Assembly (NCBI GenBank): GCA_034401135.1
Contig: JAWZSP010000007.1
Location: 1,612,001-1,676,000 of the forward strand
Reading direction: 5' to 3'
DNA length: 64,000 bases
DNA from: Volutella citrinella
Taxonomy: Eukaryota; Ascomycota; Sordariomycetes; Hypocreales; Nectriaceae
Of the stretch, positions 33,694 through 45,767 are shown piece after piece (position 1 is the stretch's first letter; every line of letters starts with the position of its first letter). Made by a program: the position numbers and the translations under genes. Below the pieces are notes generated by a model that had not been told where the DNA came from, made no database searches, and saw only the letters and a program-made list of their open reading frames with translations.

Positions 33694-35672
33694 ATGGAGA
33701 CTCTCGATTTTGTCGTCATTGGCGCCGGTACGTATGACACCTCATATATCTCTTGCTTCCCACCACATATGTACCGCATGTGCCGCTTCACCATGGCACC
33801 TGTCAATTCTCCACAAAGGTGATGGACACTGTGCTAACGTGAAAGAGGGCAGGCTGGGCTGGGCTGTGCGCCGCAAAGACACGACATCAGCTGCACCCAG
33901 AGGAGTCCATCGCTGTCCTCGATGGCGCTGCCACAGCTGGCGGCACCTGGGCAGCCCATCGACTTTACCCCGGCCTCAAGAGCAATAACCAGCTTGGGAC
34001 ATACGAGTATCCTGACTTCCCCATGGACACGGAGACCTTTGGGGTGAAGACTGGCGAACACATCCCGGGCAAGGTAATTCATGAGTATCTGACAAAGTAC
34101 GCCAAGCACTTTGGCGTATTTGACAAGATCCGCTTCGAGCACAAGGTCGTCGCCGCAGAGCATCAGGAAAATGGGGGCTGGATTCTGACAGCTCAAGACC
34201 TCAGCGCGGACAGGGAGGTCCGCATCTTTGCCAAGAAGCTGGTCGTCGCCAGCGGCCTCACCTCAGAGCCGTTCCTCCCGGATTTTGACGGGCAGGAGGC
34301 GTTTGGTGCCCCGATTTTCCATGGAACGGACTTTCTCAAGCACAAAGACACGCTCAAGACGGCCAAGTCAGTCACCGTTTTTGGTGGCACAAAGACGGCG
34401 TGGGATCTTGTGTACGAACATGCCGCCAATGGCATCCAGGTCGACTGGGTCATCCGAGGTGAGTGAAGCGACGGGCAGCATAGGACATGTTCCGACCAGA
34501 TCGCTGACGACTGAACCCCAGAATCTGGTCATGGACCTACATGGATGGCACCTCCATTCGTGACGCCTCTGAAGAAGTGGCTTGAGAAGCTCGCTCACAC
34601 ACGCATGCTGACCTGGTTCAGCCCCTGCTCATGGGGCGACGCCGACGGCTATGTTACCACGCGCAGCTTCTACCACGGCACCGCCATCGGCCGGGCACTG
34701 GTCAGCAAGTTCTGGAGCGTCCTGGAGGGCGATGTGCTGGCGCTCAACCAGTACGACAAGCACCCAGAGGTGGCCAAGCTCAAGCCGTGGAGCAGAGCCG
34801 GGGACATCGCCTCGGGCTTGTCCATCCTCAACTACCCGACCGACTTCTTCGACCTGGTCAAGGAAGGCGTCGTCAAGGTGCACATTGCCGACATCACTGG
34901 CCTCTCGCCGCGCACGGTACACCTCTCAGACGGCACTTCTGTCGAGACGGACGCCCTGTGCTGCTCGACCGGCTGGAAGCACGTTCCGCCGCTCAAGTTC
35001 CTGCCGGAAGGCATCGAGCTGGACCTCGGCACCCCCCACACGCCATCGCCGGGCTCGTTCCCTTCGACTGAAATGATGGACAAGGTCGACGAGGAGCTCT
35101 TGGGCCGCTTCCCCTCGCTGCGCGAGCAGCCCGTGCAGAACAAGAACTACCAGCCGCTGCTCAGCAACAAGGGCATCTCCACGACCGACGCCGTCAACCC
35201 ATCAACGTCGCTGACGCCGTACGTGCTCTACCACTTCATTGCGCCGCCGGCCGCAAAGTTTCTCGCCCTGCGCGACACCGCCTTTGTGGGCATCCAGATG
35301 AACTTCACCGTGAGCACCATTGCGCACGCCCAGGCCATCTGGCTCAGCGCCTTCTTCGATCGCCGCATCGCCGGCCTCCCGAGCGCCGACTCCCCCGAGG
35401 GCGTCGCCGCCTTCCAGCACGAGGCCGTTCTCCATAGCCGCAACTGTAAGTGGCGGTACCCAGCCGGCTACGGCGAGAGATACCCAGACTTTGTCTTCGA
35501 CGCCGTGCCGTACCTCGATCTGCTGCTGAACGACCTGGGCCTCAACAAGTACCGCAAGGGCGGGTACACGGCCATTGAGATGTCTTCGCCGTACGGCCCT
35601 GAGGACTACCGCACCCTGTTGGAGGAGTACGAGACCAAGATTGCGGCTGACGACGGGGCGGCCAAGGCATAG
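33694..35672 (+). CDS. FAD-dependent monooxygenase (FMO-like)
   Basis: The exons are 33694-33727, 33853-34458 and 34522-35672, giving 596 aa. The tiny first exon encodes METLDFVVIGA; joining across a 125-bp intron rebuilds the FAD-binding GxGxxG as VIGAGWAGL (10-15). Then come GGTWAAHRLYPGLKSN, KLVVASGLTSEPFLP, FHGTDFLKH (near the FMO/Baeyer-Villiger fingerprint), and a second, NADPH-type fold whose Gly motif is the degenerate FGGTKTAWD. ALCCSTGWKHVPP is the ATG-type linker. The protein is probably a single-domain flavin monooxygenase of fungal secondary metabolism or detoxification; the substrate cannot be told. No polyketide synthase, NRPS or terpene synthase lies in the window, so it is not part of a visible cluster. 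The loss of one Gly in the NADPH motif is odd. Confidence 0.88.
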
Positions 35673-36182
35673 GCGAGGGGGCTGGTGATGTGAGCCATGG
35701 CGAGACACACCATAGGCTATACAAGAGGACAAGGAGGAAACGCGCCCTTTGGATGAATATCGCGCATGAAGATTTGAGGTGCATTGTCCACCGCTTTTGG
35801 CATCTCGTCCCAACACTCGTTGTTGGTGCCATTTCGCCAATGCTGTTGAGCGCTGCCATTGTTGTTTTAGGGATCAATGAGCTGTAGGAATAGATCAAGG
35901 TGTACGCTTATTGTTTGTATATGCAGCCTGACCGAACATGCTCCGTTTCGCGAACAAATGATGCCAATATCTCGTAACAGGCAGATGATAACCCAGATGG
36001 ACAATTCGAAATAGTCGTCGTTATCATCATCTCATTGGTTAGCGGCTTGCACTAAGGCGCCAGGCAACCAACGCTCCGTGCATGCGTTGAGCAGGGCCAT
36101 CTGTATTTTAGCTGTACCAACACACCATTCTGCGAATTTTGATACCCGAGAAACCTATGGACGCGGTTAACTATCGGCAACA
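35673..36182. other. Intergenic, 510 bp
   Basis: This separates two plus-strand genes. No gene was recognised. Confidence 0.55.
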
Positions 36183-37253
36183 ATGTCAAGGGTTGTCATC
36201 GACCTGACCAACGAGGATGACGGCCTTGTCTCGCCAGTGCTCCAACCCCGTAGATCCTCCCGTCTGCAGACTCAGGAACAAGCCAGATCGCAACCCTCGG
36301 GGCCTGTGATATATGAAGCTGGCCCGCCGAAAAAATCAACGGATCCTACGCCATTTACCATTAAGCTACTTCCCCCTTCTTTTTCCCCATGGAAAGCACG
36401 CTTTACGACAGGGTCATTCCGCTTGCTACGGGAAAAGCGGAAGTGGCTGCGGACGCACGCAGTGCCGCAGACGCAGGCAGAGCCATCCACGATCCGAACA
36501 AGCGAAAGCGGCGGCACTGAGCCTACAGAATGCTCGGCGGTTGATGCTGTGCTGGTCTTCGCCCAGGAGGAGGCCGGCACGGCGGTGTGCATCTCGCCTT
36601 CAGGCATCATCCTCACCTGCGCACATTGTGTGGCCGAGTCGCCCGAAGAACTGGACCGTGATGCGTTGCATTGCCTGATCTTTTCTTCTGGCCAGGTCGT
36701 CTCGGCCCGGGTGATATCATGGGACGATCGTCGGGACCTTGCTCTCCTGCTGATCACAGAGGCCGAACCGGCTCCTTCACCATCCTCCTGCATCTCACAC
36801 TCGGCCTTCCCCTACGCTCGACTAGGCTCCAGCCCTCCCCGCTATGCTGAACGTCTCATCTGTACCGGTCACCCGGGGTCTGAAGACCTTGAGTCTGCAG
36901 TCCAGGGCGTGCCGTCAGGTTACGGTGTCCTGGAGACCAGCACGGGCAAATACCTGGGCATCGCAGCCGGCCAGGACCCCCAGGACAACTCGGAAATCGG
37001 TGCCCTGAAACACAGCTGCTGGACGTATTGGGGCCATAGCGGAGCGCCACTAGTAAGCCAGCGGGATAACGCCTTGATCGGGCTACACTCGAGCTGGGAC
37101 GACCAGACTGGCACGCGGCGAGGCGTGCCGTGGCAGGCCATCATGGAGTTCTTGGATCAGTTTGAGAAGGGCGAAGCAAAGGAGTACGAGAAGGCAAGTG
37201 GGGGCCTGCCGAGCGGTTGGAGATGGTATGTGCAGGATGCCAACAGAAGGTGA
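36183..37253 (+). CDS. Trypsin-like serine protease with SUMO-interaction-like N-terminus
   Basis: A single exon, 356 aa, without signal peptide. Residues 1-13 read MSRVVIDLTNEDD, a hydrophobic core followed by acidic residues, which matches the SUMO-interacting motif pattern. After a basic, disordered stretch (about 20-115) comes a chymotrypsin-fold domain of the type found in HtrA-like and bacterial-type peptidases. The probable triad is His148 in ILTCAHCVAE, Asp185 in DDRRDLALLL and Ser286 in WGHSGAPLV. No PDZ domain follows. All three catalytic residues are in place, so activity is likely. Lack of a secretion signal and the SIM argue for a nuclear or cytosolic enzyme, which is inference. 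I know of no characterised fungal counterpart. Confidence 0.82.
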   Translation: MSRVVIDLTNEDDGLVSPVLQPRRSSRLQTQEQARSQPSGPVIYEAGPPKKSTDPTPFTIKLLPPSFSPWKARFTTGSFRLLREKRKWLRTHAVPQTQAEPSTIRTSESGGTEPTECSAVDAVLVFAQEEAGTAVCISPSGIILTCAHCVAESPEELDRDALHCLIFSSGQVVSARVISWDDRRDLALLLITEAEPAPSPSSCISHSAFPYARLGSSPPRYAERLICTGHPGSEDLESAVQGVPSGYGVLETSTGKYLGIAAGQDPQDNSEIGALKHSCWTYWGHSGAPLVSQRDNALIGLHSSWDDQTGTRRGVPWQAIMEFLDQFEKGEAKEYEKASGGLPSGWRWYVQDANRR

Positions 37254-39241
37254 AGGGATATGCTCCTGAGTCTAGCAGCATCAGAGCAGGCCGCAATTGG
37301 TTTCTTGAGAGGAGGTCAACGGTGTCTGTTTCATAGGGCAGATTGAAGACTTGTAGTGGCGGCTATTTGCCCCAAACAAGATTACTGGCTCTTTTGAGCC
37401 ATGCATTCCGTGTCGTAGGTTCGGGCTATTTATCCGTTGGCGCATGAGGCTGCCGGTCCGCTGGAAAGTTTAAGAGCCGTGGTCGGGCGAACCAACCGGG
37501 GCATCGCCATCTCAAAAGCATGGGGTCGTAGGTTTCGGTTAGCGATTAAGGTATGGAAGATTAAGGGTCCAATGCTTCGGCTAGGAATGCCGTTATCTAA
37601 CGGCAACGAAGCACAGCGTGGCGTATCAGACATTGTAGCTGTAAGCGTAAGTCTGAAGTCTCGCTGGTGCGCGCCCTGATCAGCGGAAAAGCGTCTGTAA
37701 CTGTAAGTGAGGGAAGGCTGTGGGGTGTTTCGCCGCCACCGCCACCCCCTGCTTAACCCAGCGGCGGGGTGCGATGGAGCACGTAGGACATGGGAACTTG
37801 GGGGGCGCATTTGGCGCATTTTGGCGTCCAGTAGCATGGGGGAATCCATGTGTCCTGACATGGGCCGTTTGGCTGGATGGGACCTGTGGGATGGGCACTG
37901 GGACAGTGGGATGGGGCGACTTGCAAACAGACCTGCCCCTCCAGGCAGGTGCCCACTTACCCCAACCCAGAAGCCCCGCCGTTTCCAGCTGGGCGCGAGG
38001 TGGCTAGGAGCCTGAGGTGGGAAGAGTCAGCGAGTGTCGTGCGACCATGAATCGCAACGAGCCCAATCTCTGCGACTGTTCTGCGGGAGCCAGATCGATG
38101 GGAGCCCAGCCTGTCCCACCAGGGAGATGCGCGGCATCATCCCGCGTACGGATACACCTCTCAAAATAGCGAGGGGAGGATTTGACTGACAGGAGACAGG
38201 GGATGGCTAGCCTGTCAAAAAGGTGAGATGTCAGCCGCCTCCGCTCACTCGCGAGTCGCCCTGGTTGGCTCTCCTACAGGCGCATGCGATGCGATTCAGC
38301 CACACTGCCTAGGTTCTCCATAACCCGCCCTGCCTAGGCCAATGCTAGGGCCCCGTTGGAAACGATCCTAGCCTTGCTGGGGCAATCGCGGGGCGGCGTC
38401 CCTCCGGCCTTTTGCCATCTGGGGCCTCTCTGGATTTTGCCAAGCACGGCGGGCTTTCCACCAGCGCCTGCGCCTGCCCTCGCCGGCGGCGGCCATGGCA
38501 GAATGTGGAATGGCAAGACGTGAACGAAGAGGGAAGGAGGGAACGGCTCGGAGGGTTGAGGGGCCCGGGCGCGGGGGGTCTGATGCCCGAGAAGGGAGCC
38601 CAGAGATGGGTTCCGAGTCCACTGTCAAGAGCAGCCAGGGGCACCTCAGCCTATGGCGGGCCTGGCGGTTCGGCTCGACACCACTGGCTGGCTGCCCGTG
38701 TCGGTCGCGGGCAGTCGGAGTTGCATGCACGACTCAAACGCTCGCCGGCTTTCTTCCTCTGCCCATCCCAACCAACCCCCCTCCGTGGCAGTCCTCACCA
38801 TTTGCGTGCATTTCTCCCGTCGCCTGCGCAGGAACATCTCTCCTGCTTCGACTGTGATGCCTGCATTCCCTCCTCACTCCCGCTGATCGACCGTCCTACA
38901 GACACTGCTACTTCTGCAGGACAGTGGCGTGTATGCGCAAGACTCGAGTGCCCGCTGATACACGCTCGCCCCGGCGGCCTGTCTTGAAGCCCTGAAACAA
39001 ATCTCACGCCTGAGCTCTTGCTGCCGCACCATCGGATCCACCGGAACGCCAGTGCCTTCTCTCCAACTCTCCGACTTTGGTGCCGTGGCCTTCATTTCTC
39101 TCCCGACGCCTCGTTTTTTTTCAAGCCTGTTTGCGTGGACTACCCGCTGCTGCGTTTGAGCTTGTTCCGCACCAGCGCTCCCTCCCAGCCCGGACCGGCT
39201 CGGTCGTCGGCGACGCTGGACATTGACCACCTTCGTCAGCC
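37254..39241. other. Intergenic, 2.0 kb
   Basis: No convincing gene on either strand. Around 37433-37680 the sequence has transposon-like short repeats, including a perfect gccgtta/taacggc hairpin at 37589-37604, but no element ends could be set. From about 39030 the plus strand is pyrimidine-rich, the likely leader of the next gene. Confidence 0.45.
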
Positions 39242-39742
39242 ATGGATGCCACTCTTCAATGGGCCGTCGCTGCTCGTGATGACAACAACCAGACTTCCCG
39301 ACCTCAGCAACCCCCGTCTACCTTCTCGGATTCCCTAGCATCTGACCTCTTCCGTGATAAGTTCATGAGCGTTGCACGGGAAGGGTCGAATGGCGAGAAG
39401 ATTATGCGCGGATTCCTCATCGGCGTCGCCATTGGATTGATTGTCGCCTGCTTCTTCTGCTGCTGGTATCCATGCTGTCGAACTACGCGAATTCGCCGCG
39501 GGCGCCGGCCACACCGACGACCAATGTTTGGAAGGCGCCGGGACGCAACTCCAGCCGTGGAAGAAGCTCAACCCGAAGTTCAAGAGGCGAGGACAGAGGA
39601 TACCCCGGCCACGACGGTACCAGCTGTGGCCCCCGCGAACACGGCGCCTGCAGCCTCAACCATGATACCACCAACAAGCTTGCCGCCTACCACGACACCA
39701 GCTGCCATACCAACGACAGCGCCGACAGCGCAGGCTACATAG
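39242..39742 (+). CDS. Small single-pass membrane protein, unknown function
   Basis: A single exon, 166 aa. I do not recognise the family. Residues 1-50 are polar. One membrane segment is seen near 55-77 (GFLIGVAIGLIVACFFCC) and is followed by WYPCCRTTRIRRGRRPHRR, with four Cys flanking the membrane border (possible palmitoylation) and a strong positive charge, which puts the C-terminus in the cytosol. The rest (about 100-166) is Ala/Pro/Thr-rich and low in complexity. Similar short proteins with one central membrane segment are common in Pezizomycotina. The ATG context ccATGG is good and the leader is CT-rich. It could carry additional 3' exons, because low-complexity frames often hide a terminal intron. 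Confidence 0.65.
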   Translation: MDATLQWAVAARDDNNQTSRPQQPPSTFSDSLASDLFRDKFMSVAREGSNGEKIMRGFLIGVAIGLIVACFFCCWYPCCRTTRIRRGRRPHRRPMFGRRRDATPAVEEAQPEVQEARTEDTPATTVPAVAPANTAPAASTMIPPTSLPPTTTPAAIPTTAPTAQAT

Positions 39743-41380
39743 CCACTCCCCGGGTGTCAGTTGTGGCTAGGAAGCCTACCATCGGATCATCGAGAGTTAG
39801 CTCGACAAGAGTCACACCCGGGCGTCGCGTGGATGAGTCGAGTCGCATTAGGACAAAGCCATCCTGTGACGACGACACGCCAACTTCGACTTTTAGCAAA
39901 AGCGGCATGGAATTGCACCTCAGCCAATTGTTCAACGTTCGAGGCTACATTGAGTTTCCCCTTGGGTTGGTGTCAACCTCTCAACTACCTAGACCTCAAA
40001 CAGTCTGGAGAAAGCGGCGAGTCGGATTTGCGTCATGATGAAGACTTAGAGAAAAGACGGTGGAATACACTCAAGAAGCGGAAGCGGGCGGCTATCACCG
40101 CTGCATACATATGCATGCCTGCCCAAGTACTTGCTCCCGACACGGCCCGGGGGCATGCAGCAAAGAAGGTAATGGAGGATCCTGATACACCTTCAGTACA
40201 TGAAAAAAGGCAACAGGTCTAGACTTTTGCAGGCGGTTATCACGTTGAGATAAACGGTATATGCATTTATGGATGACGAACATGTCTTGGATGGGAAGGC
40301 GTTTAGGCACATTGGGATGATATTCGGTTTGCTTGGTACCTGACTCGACTGGTACGATGGATTCATGGCCGGTGTCCCGAAGTCAGTTTTTAGAGGCTTC
40401 TCTATGCACGTTTACAATACATAAGGAATAAAGACAATCCCCCCCGCACACCCTGAAGCCTGACGTAATCCTGGGCACACGTTTGCGATAATCTCATCCA
40501 AAGTGCGCAAAACATTCGTGAGGCCTGAAGCCGCCGTTGCTGAGCCTCTGAGGTCTGGGGGCAATCTTGCACAGCTCGGGCCTGGCCGCGTAGCCTCTTG
40601 CGAATGCCCGAGCCGCCATCGAAAAATGCAGCATGCTGACTGGCCGGCTCGCTGGCGTCTCGCGCTTCTCCTCGCACCCTGGACAACGAATTTCTGAGAG
40701 TCCCGAGTCCCGTCCATAATTAGGGTGAGTACCTTACGTAGTAGGCGGAGCATCGCCTCACTACGCCCAGTTAGGGACGGCGTGGATGTGGCGCAGACTG
40801 GTTCCCGGCCCGCTCAGTGACGTTGCCCGCCTGCGAACGGGTGGCCCCAATGCTATAACTGGAGCGACAGGTCTTCAATGCGTTGCAGCATCCGGAGCTT
40901 GCAAGTGACAAGACCTCTCTAAAACCCATCTCAGACAGCATCCGGTGCAGGACTTGCACTCTTTCCGCGACAAGTCCCCGAGTCCCAAACTTTGCTGAAA
41001 ACAACAGGAATCTTGTGACCGCCAAGACCGGCCACCCGGGGCCTCGTGCCGATACCTCGCTGTAGTAATTAGTCTGCAGGTGAGCCAAAGTTGGGGCCTC
41101 ATCAGCCCTGCAATCCGCCTCGTGCGTGCGACTGAACCCCGCCACCACAGATCCGTCATCCGCTTCCCAAAGTACACAACAAATATCCCCGAACCGCCAG
41201 CTTTCCATATCCAACCCTTACCAAGGCCTCTCCCACAGCACACCATCCTCTGCCATCCCCGAGAAAGCGTGCGACCACAATCGCTCGCTCGCCCCCACCA
41301 CGAAAGAGGAGCAGGCACGCATCAGGCAACATCGATAGGAGGCCACGAGTCCGTCTGACCGGACCCCTCCAGCTACAGTC
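39743..41380. other. Intergenic, 1.6 kb
   Basis: Frames on both strands overlap one another and show no family resemblance. From about 41100 a C-rich leader runs up to the next start. No RNA gene was seen. Confidence 0.5.
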
Positions 41381-42877
41381 ATGCTCGACGAAAACCTCCC
41401 GTCGTATCGCTTTAAGCCGTCTTCCGACAACCCTCTCAACACCCTACTGTACTTCACCCACAATGGTTCCGAGCCGCTGCCTGAATATATGGTGAAGCGA
41501 CCCGATGTCTCGTCGTCGCGCGGCCAATACGCCATCGGCCTCGTGGATGCACAGCAAACCTCGGTCGTCTACGCCGAAGTCCTACTCAAGCCTGAATGGT
41601 CGCACCCAACCCTCTCTGCAGCCGAGATTCGCGCGCAGAATGGGCCGCCGCCCCAAACTCCTACGACTCCGGACAATTTCAACATCTCCCTCTATAACCC
41701 CGACCAGACTGTGTCCGTGAAACAGCACCAGGGCAGCTGGGGCAAGTCCGACGCTTGGGAGTTTGAGATCCCCGAGCGAACATTCAAGGTCCCCAGCGCG
41801 AGCAAGATTGACCAAGAAGGAGGCGAGGCCCAGGTATCTGATCTGTCGCCCAAGCTTGTTTTCCGCTGGAAGCGCGATGGCAGGCTGAGCAAGGACATGA
41901 CCTGCTTCATGACCGGAAAGAGCCTGGGTGGCATGAAGAACAAGGACCCGGACATTACCATCGCCATGTTCCGGGCCAAGAATGATTCCATGTTGACCGT
42001 GTATGAACCCAACATGAACCGTGTCGAGGTCGAAGACCGGAAGGGGTTGGAGATGGCTCTCATCCTGAGCGCCGAGGTTATTAGGGACCTCTACTTGAAC
42101 CCTCGTCATGACCCATTCAACGCCAGCAACGCTGTGGCCTCTGGCGGTCGCCGGCGCACCAACTCGAGGCCGTCTCCCACTTCTCCTACAACCGCGGGCC
42201 CGACCATGTCCGGCGCTCTGAACAACACCGGCCCGTCGCCGGCCCCCAAGACCCAACACGCGCCGCCTCCACAGTCAAACGCCAACGCCAACGCCAACGC
42301 CGAAGCCCAACGCCGTGCCGAGATTGACGCTGAGACGCGCCGCCTGCAGGCCATGGTCGCCGAGGAGGAGCGGCAAAAGCGGGAGCGAGAAAAGCGAGAT
42401 CAGGAGGAGCAGAAGAGGCTCCAGAAGATGCTGGAGAAGGAGGACAAGGCCAGGCGAAAGCGCGAGGCTGAGGTGGAGAAGGAGACTGAACGGCTGCGCC
42501 GCGAATACGGCATGGAGGGACAAGACTTTGGTAGCAGCAGCAACGCACCGCCAAGCACATCCCCACAGCTGCCGCCGCGACCGACACTCGCGGCACCGAC
42601 ACTACCGCCCCGGCCCTCGAGCGTCGGCCCAATTCCGAGCGGCGGACCCAACACGTACTTCGCTGGGCCGCCACAGCAGCCTTATCCCCCTCAGCAGCAG
42701 CAGCAGCAGCAGCAACAACAACAACAACAACCCGGAGGGAAGAAGCACGGCCTCGGCGGCCTGCTCCAGAACGCGGCACCTTATGCAGGCCCCGCGGCTG
42801 CCACCGTGAGTGGCTTCTTTGGAAAGATCACGAGCGACGACAAGCGGAAGAAGGTGCAGAAGAAGCGAAGCTTCTAA
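41381..42877 (+). CDS. Conserved fungal protein with coiled coil and polyQ tail, unknown function
   Basis: A single exon, 498 aa. The globular N-terminal half (1-245) contains NTLLYFTHNGSEPLPEYMVK, WEFEIPERTFKVPSASK, LVFRWKRDGRLSKDMTC and ITIAMFRAKN. It reads as an all-beta domain, in the style of tubby C-terminal or LOR folds, but that is only an impression. An NANANANA repeat is followed by a highly charged coiled coil (about 310-385, rich in EEERQKREREKRDQEE). A Pro-rich segment then leads to a run of 13 Gln and a Gly/Lys-rich tail (GGLLQNAAPYAG, KKVQKKRSF). Conservation across filamentous ascomycetes is expected from the clean, intron-free frame and coherent N-domain; function is unknown to me. 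Confidence 0.75.
   Translation: MLDENLPSYRFKPSSDNPLNTLLYFTHNGSEPLPEYMVKRPDVSSSRGQYAIGLVDAQQTSVVYAEVLLKPEWSHPTLSAAEIRAQNGPPPQTPTTPDNFNISLYNPDQTVSVKQHQGSWGKSDAWEFEIPERTFKVPSASKIDQEGGEAQVSDLSPKLVFRWKRDGRLSKDMTCFMTGKSLGGMKNKDPDITIAMFRAKNDSMLTVYEPNMNRVEVEDRKGLEMALILSAEVIRDLYLNPRHDPFNASNAVASGGRRRTNSRPSPTSPTTAGPTMSGALNNTGPSPAPKTQHAPPPQSNANANANAEAQRRAEIDAETRRLQAMVAEEERQKREREKRDQEEQKRLQKMLEKEDKARRKREAEVEKETERLRREYGMEGQDFGSSSNAPPSTSPQLPPRPTLAAPTLPPRPSSVGPIPSGGPNTYFAGPPQQPYPPQQQQQQQQQQQQQPGGKKHGLGGLLQNAAPYAGPAAATVSGFFGKITSDDKRKKVQKKRSF
42692..42730 (+). repeat. CAG/CAA polyglutamine tract
   Basis: Thirteen Gln codons, first CAG then CAA, inside the preceding gene. The change from CAG to CAA part-way breaks the perfect repeat and should stabilise it against slippage. 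Confidence 0.9.
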
Positions 42878-45767
42878 GTGCTAGCTGTGCACCGGAATTG
42901 TCGGACTGTATGTACTGTTAAGTTTCAGGGCGTTTGATGAAATGGGTTGTGCATCTTGTAAGCGATATACCAATGAAGGTTTGGAGGACTGCTATTCTCA
43001 TAGACATTTGCAGACTTAATGAATATTTATGGTTCTTTGTATTCATTCGATATGTGCCTTGTTGGATGTGAGAAGCAACTGCGTTGTCTGAAAATCCTCC
43101 TTGCAAGTGGATAGAAAGGAATCAAGAACCCCCCCTCCCCGGACATAACCTTCACTCAATAGACTTGATCCCCTAATCCGAGTTGAAATATTTCCCTGAG
43201 TCGATGACGAGGGCCTATTCCAAGAACGCACGATGTTGCAAGGAACCAAGATGCGCCTCGCTTCTTGATCTCTCTCCACAGGTCCGTGTCGGTCGGCCTG
43301 GTCTGCGCAACGCCGATGCAGAGAGCAGCATCCTGTCATTCCCTGGGCGTCACTTCCAAGCGCTCATTGCTGGGAGGGATTCGCCAAATGGCGTGGCAAC
43401 CCCTGGCTACGCTGAAGGATATCGGCCGAGGGCGACGAGAGAGTTCCCGGGGGAGGCACCGGGGTGTTGCTGGCCTCGGACCAGGTGCGGAGCTCGATGG
43501 CTGTGTTTGCCCGGGGCGAAGGCTCCATGGGCAGGGTCACAGGCGCGACCCGGATGTATGCCAGGTCACCAGCGAACATTATGGCGATGAAGATGTATCA
43601 CGGATACGTGTTTTGAACTGGATTGAAGCCAAGCCATGGACGACGGGAGCTGGAGACAACGGACAACGGACAACCAGGCCGGGAGGCTCGCTATTGTCAA
43701 CCCATAAGGGACTGGCGAGGGCGACTGTCAATGGCGCCTCAGAGACCCATCGACCACATCCAGTGCTGCCAGTGGCCACATGAAGCTGGAGACCTTGTGA
43801 ATATTACATTGTCTTTCGCCTAATTGAATTAAGGGTGCTCAGTGAGAACATGCATGTCCTGCCTCGACTCGGTGGACTAACACAGATGTCCATTTACCAC
43901 GCTGGGGCCTAAACAACGGGAACCACACAACGCATGAGATGGGTTTGAGTCTCGAAGGAGGAGTCGATTCGCCTCAACACCCATTAATACTGTGTCTCGA
44001 TATTTGCCAGCATCCTGAAACGGTGCTACGCCGCTTTCGCTGGAAGGCAGGCACGGCTGGCTTCTTGAACGTCGCTTCCCGGCTCACGTGGGTCGGGCAG
44101 CGGAGTTAAAAGAGGAACGTGGTGGTGGATGGATTCCCCTAGTAGTATCCCTACAGGCCAAGTAGGTACCACTATATCCGACCTGAGCGCACCTGCATGC
44201 TCAGATGCACCCCTGGTCCGGAGGACGAAACGAAACGAAATCAGCATGGACTCTGGTCCATGGCACTGCTTTTCTCCGTCGCCGTCGCCGGCCCCAAGTC
44301 GATCCCGGCCAGCCATGCTGAACTGGCAGCAGGACCAACCCTCTGCGCGACGTAGCAATGATTGGTACGACTTCAACAACGGCCCGTCAAGCCTGGTCAT
44401 CGATGGACTCGTGAGAGGACTCAGAGGAGGTGCAACAGCAACGGTGTCCCACACATGAGTGTCTCGGCCAACAGCGCATCGCCGCGCCTGTCCACCCTGT
44501 CATGGGTCGATGCAGAACATGCCGAGATCCACCGGAGCTAATCACTTGGACAAGTTGGACTCTTGCAGTTCAGTTTTGGATAGCTGAGGGCCTGGGGGGC
44601 TGGGCGGTCAAAGGAATGCGTGCTCCTGATCCATCGCGCCCACGCACTCGCACAAAGAGGCGACCGAATCACCAACATTGGAATCGGGATCCATGAAGCT
44701 GCCACCATTGCCGTCATGACGCCTCGCAAAGGATCAGAATGGGCCGGGGCACCGTGGCAAATACCATAACAGCCCGCGCTCACCGGGCATCCTCCTGCAC
44801 CTTGTCAAGCTTGTGTCCCTACCACTCGCTCGTCCCCGAACGGGACCGTTGTAAATTAAGACATGCCCCCCTGCCGATCCCTCCCGATCGACGACCAGTA
44901 CGGAGTAGCCGCCGAGCTTGTCGGCTCCCGTGAACCACTAGCAGGCAGCATCCGTACCGTGTACGACTGGGCAATAATAATTTAGTGCAAGGCCGTACCG
45001 CTGAGTCCGGAGCTTCACATGGTGTCAGCCATTGCCATGGGCCAATGGCTCCTGACGGACCTCTGAAATTCGGTTGGTCCAACCCCGAGCTCCTTGGATT
45101 TACCTCCTTGTCTATTATGACCATGGGCCTGCGCCTTTCGGGACCTGATCAACTACCCGTGCTACCACGTTGGCATACTTCAGCTCCCTTGCGTCCCTCA
45201 AAATCGCCGATGGGGTCTGGGACTTGACCTCTCGCTCTCACTTGTTGTTTGAAACCAACTACCCTCGTTCAAGGCCTGAGCAACCCCAGCGCACCAGATT
45301 CTGAAGCACACCAGCGGTGGACCTGCGCCTGTTTACATCACGCATTGACGCATGATTCGCGCCGTCAAGGCCCCGGGGTGAGCTGTGCCCCTTCCGAGCG
45401 GACCAGTCCCCACCCTCCCGAAGTGCCGTGCCTGAGACGAACGTGCCTCTTTGTAGGCTAACAAGGGAGATCCTACGAGCCCTACGAGTACCAAGGTGCA
45501 GAGCAAGCAGACCGAAGTTCTGGCCCTCTGTTAACCCTGTACGTGCTTGTGGACCCATTTGGGAAATACGAGAAAGCGTGCGCCTGCTGTTGCATGTCCA
45601 TAGATCCTAGTCTGGGTCGTGTTGGCTGTGTGCAAGGCGACGGACTGCTGGTTGGGCCTTGGGCTAATCTCACACTTATACTCCCTCCCAAGCCCATCTC
45701 ATCTACCAGCCTAGGAAATTTATGAGAGGTAAAACTATACACAACGCTGAAAAGGAAGTCTCTCGCC
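42878..45767. other. Intergenic, 2.9 kb
   Basis: A long stretch without a recognisable gene. All open frames are under about 170 codons, overlap others, and lack family resemblance. No tRNA-like A/B boxes and no clear inverted-repeat element were found. Confidence 0.45.

Noticed and set aside
37433..37680. Possible transposon fragment
   Set aside because: Short repeats and a 7-bp hairpin only; no terminal repeats or target duplication could be set.
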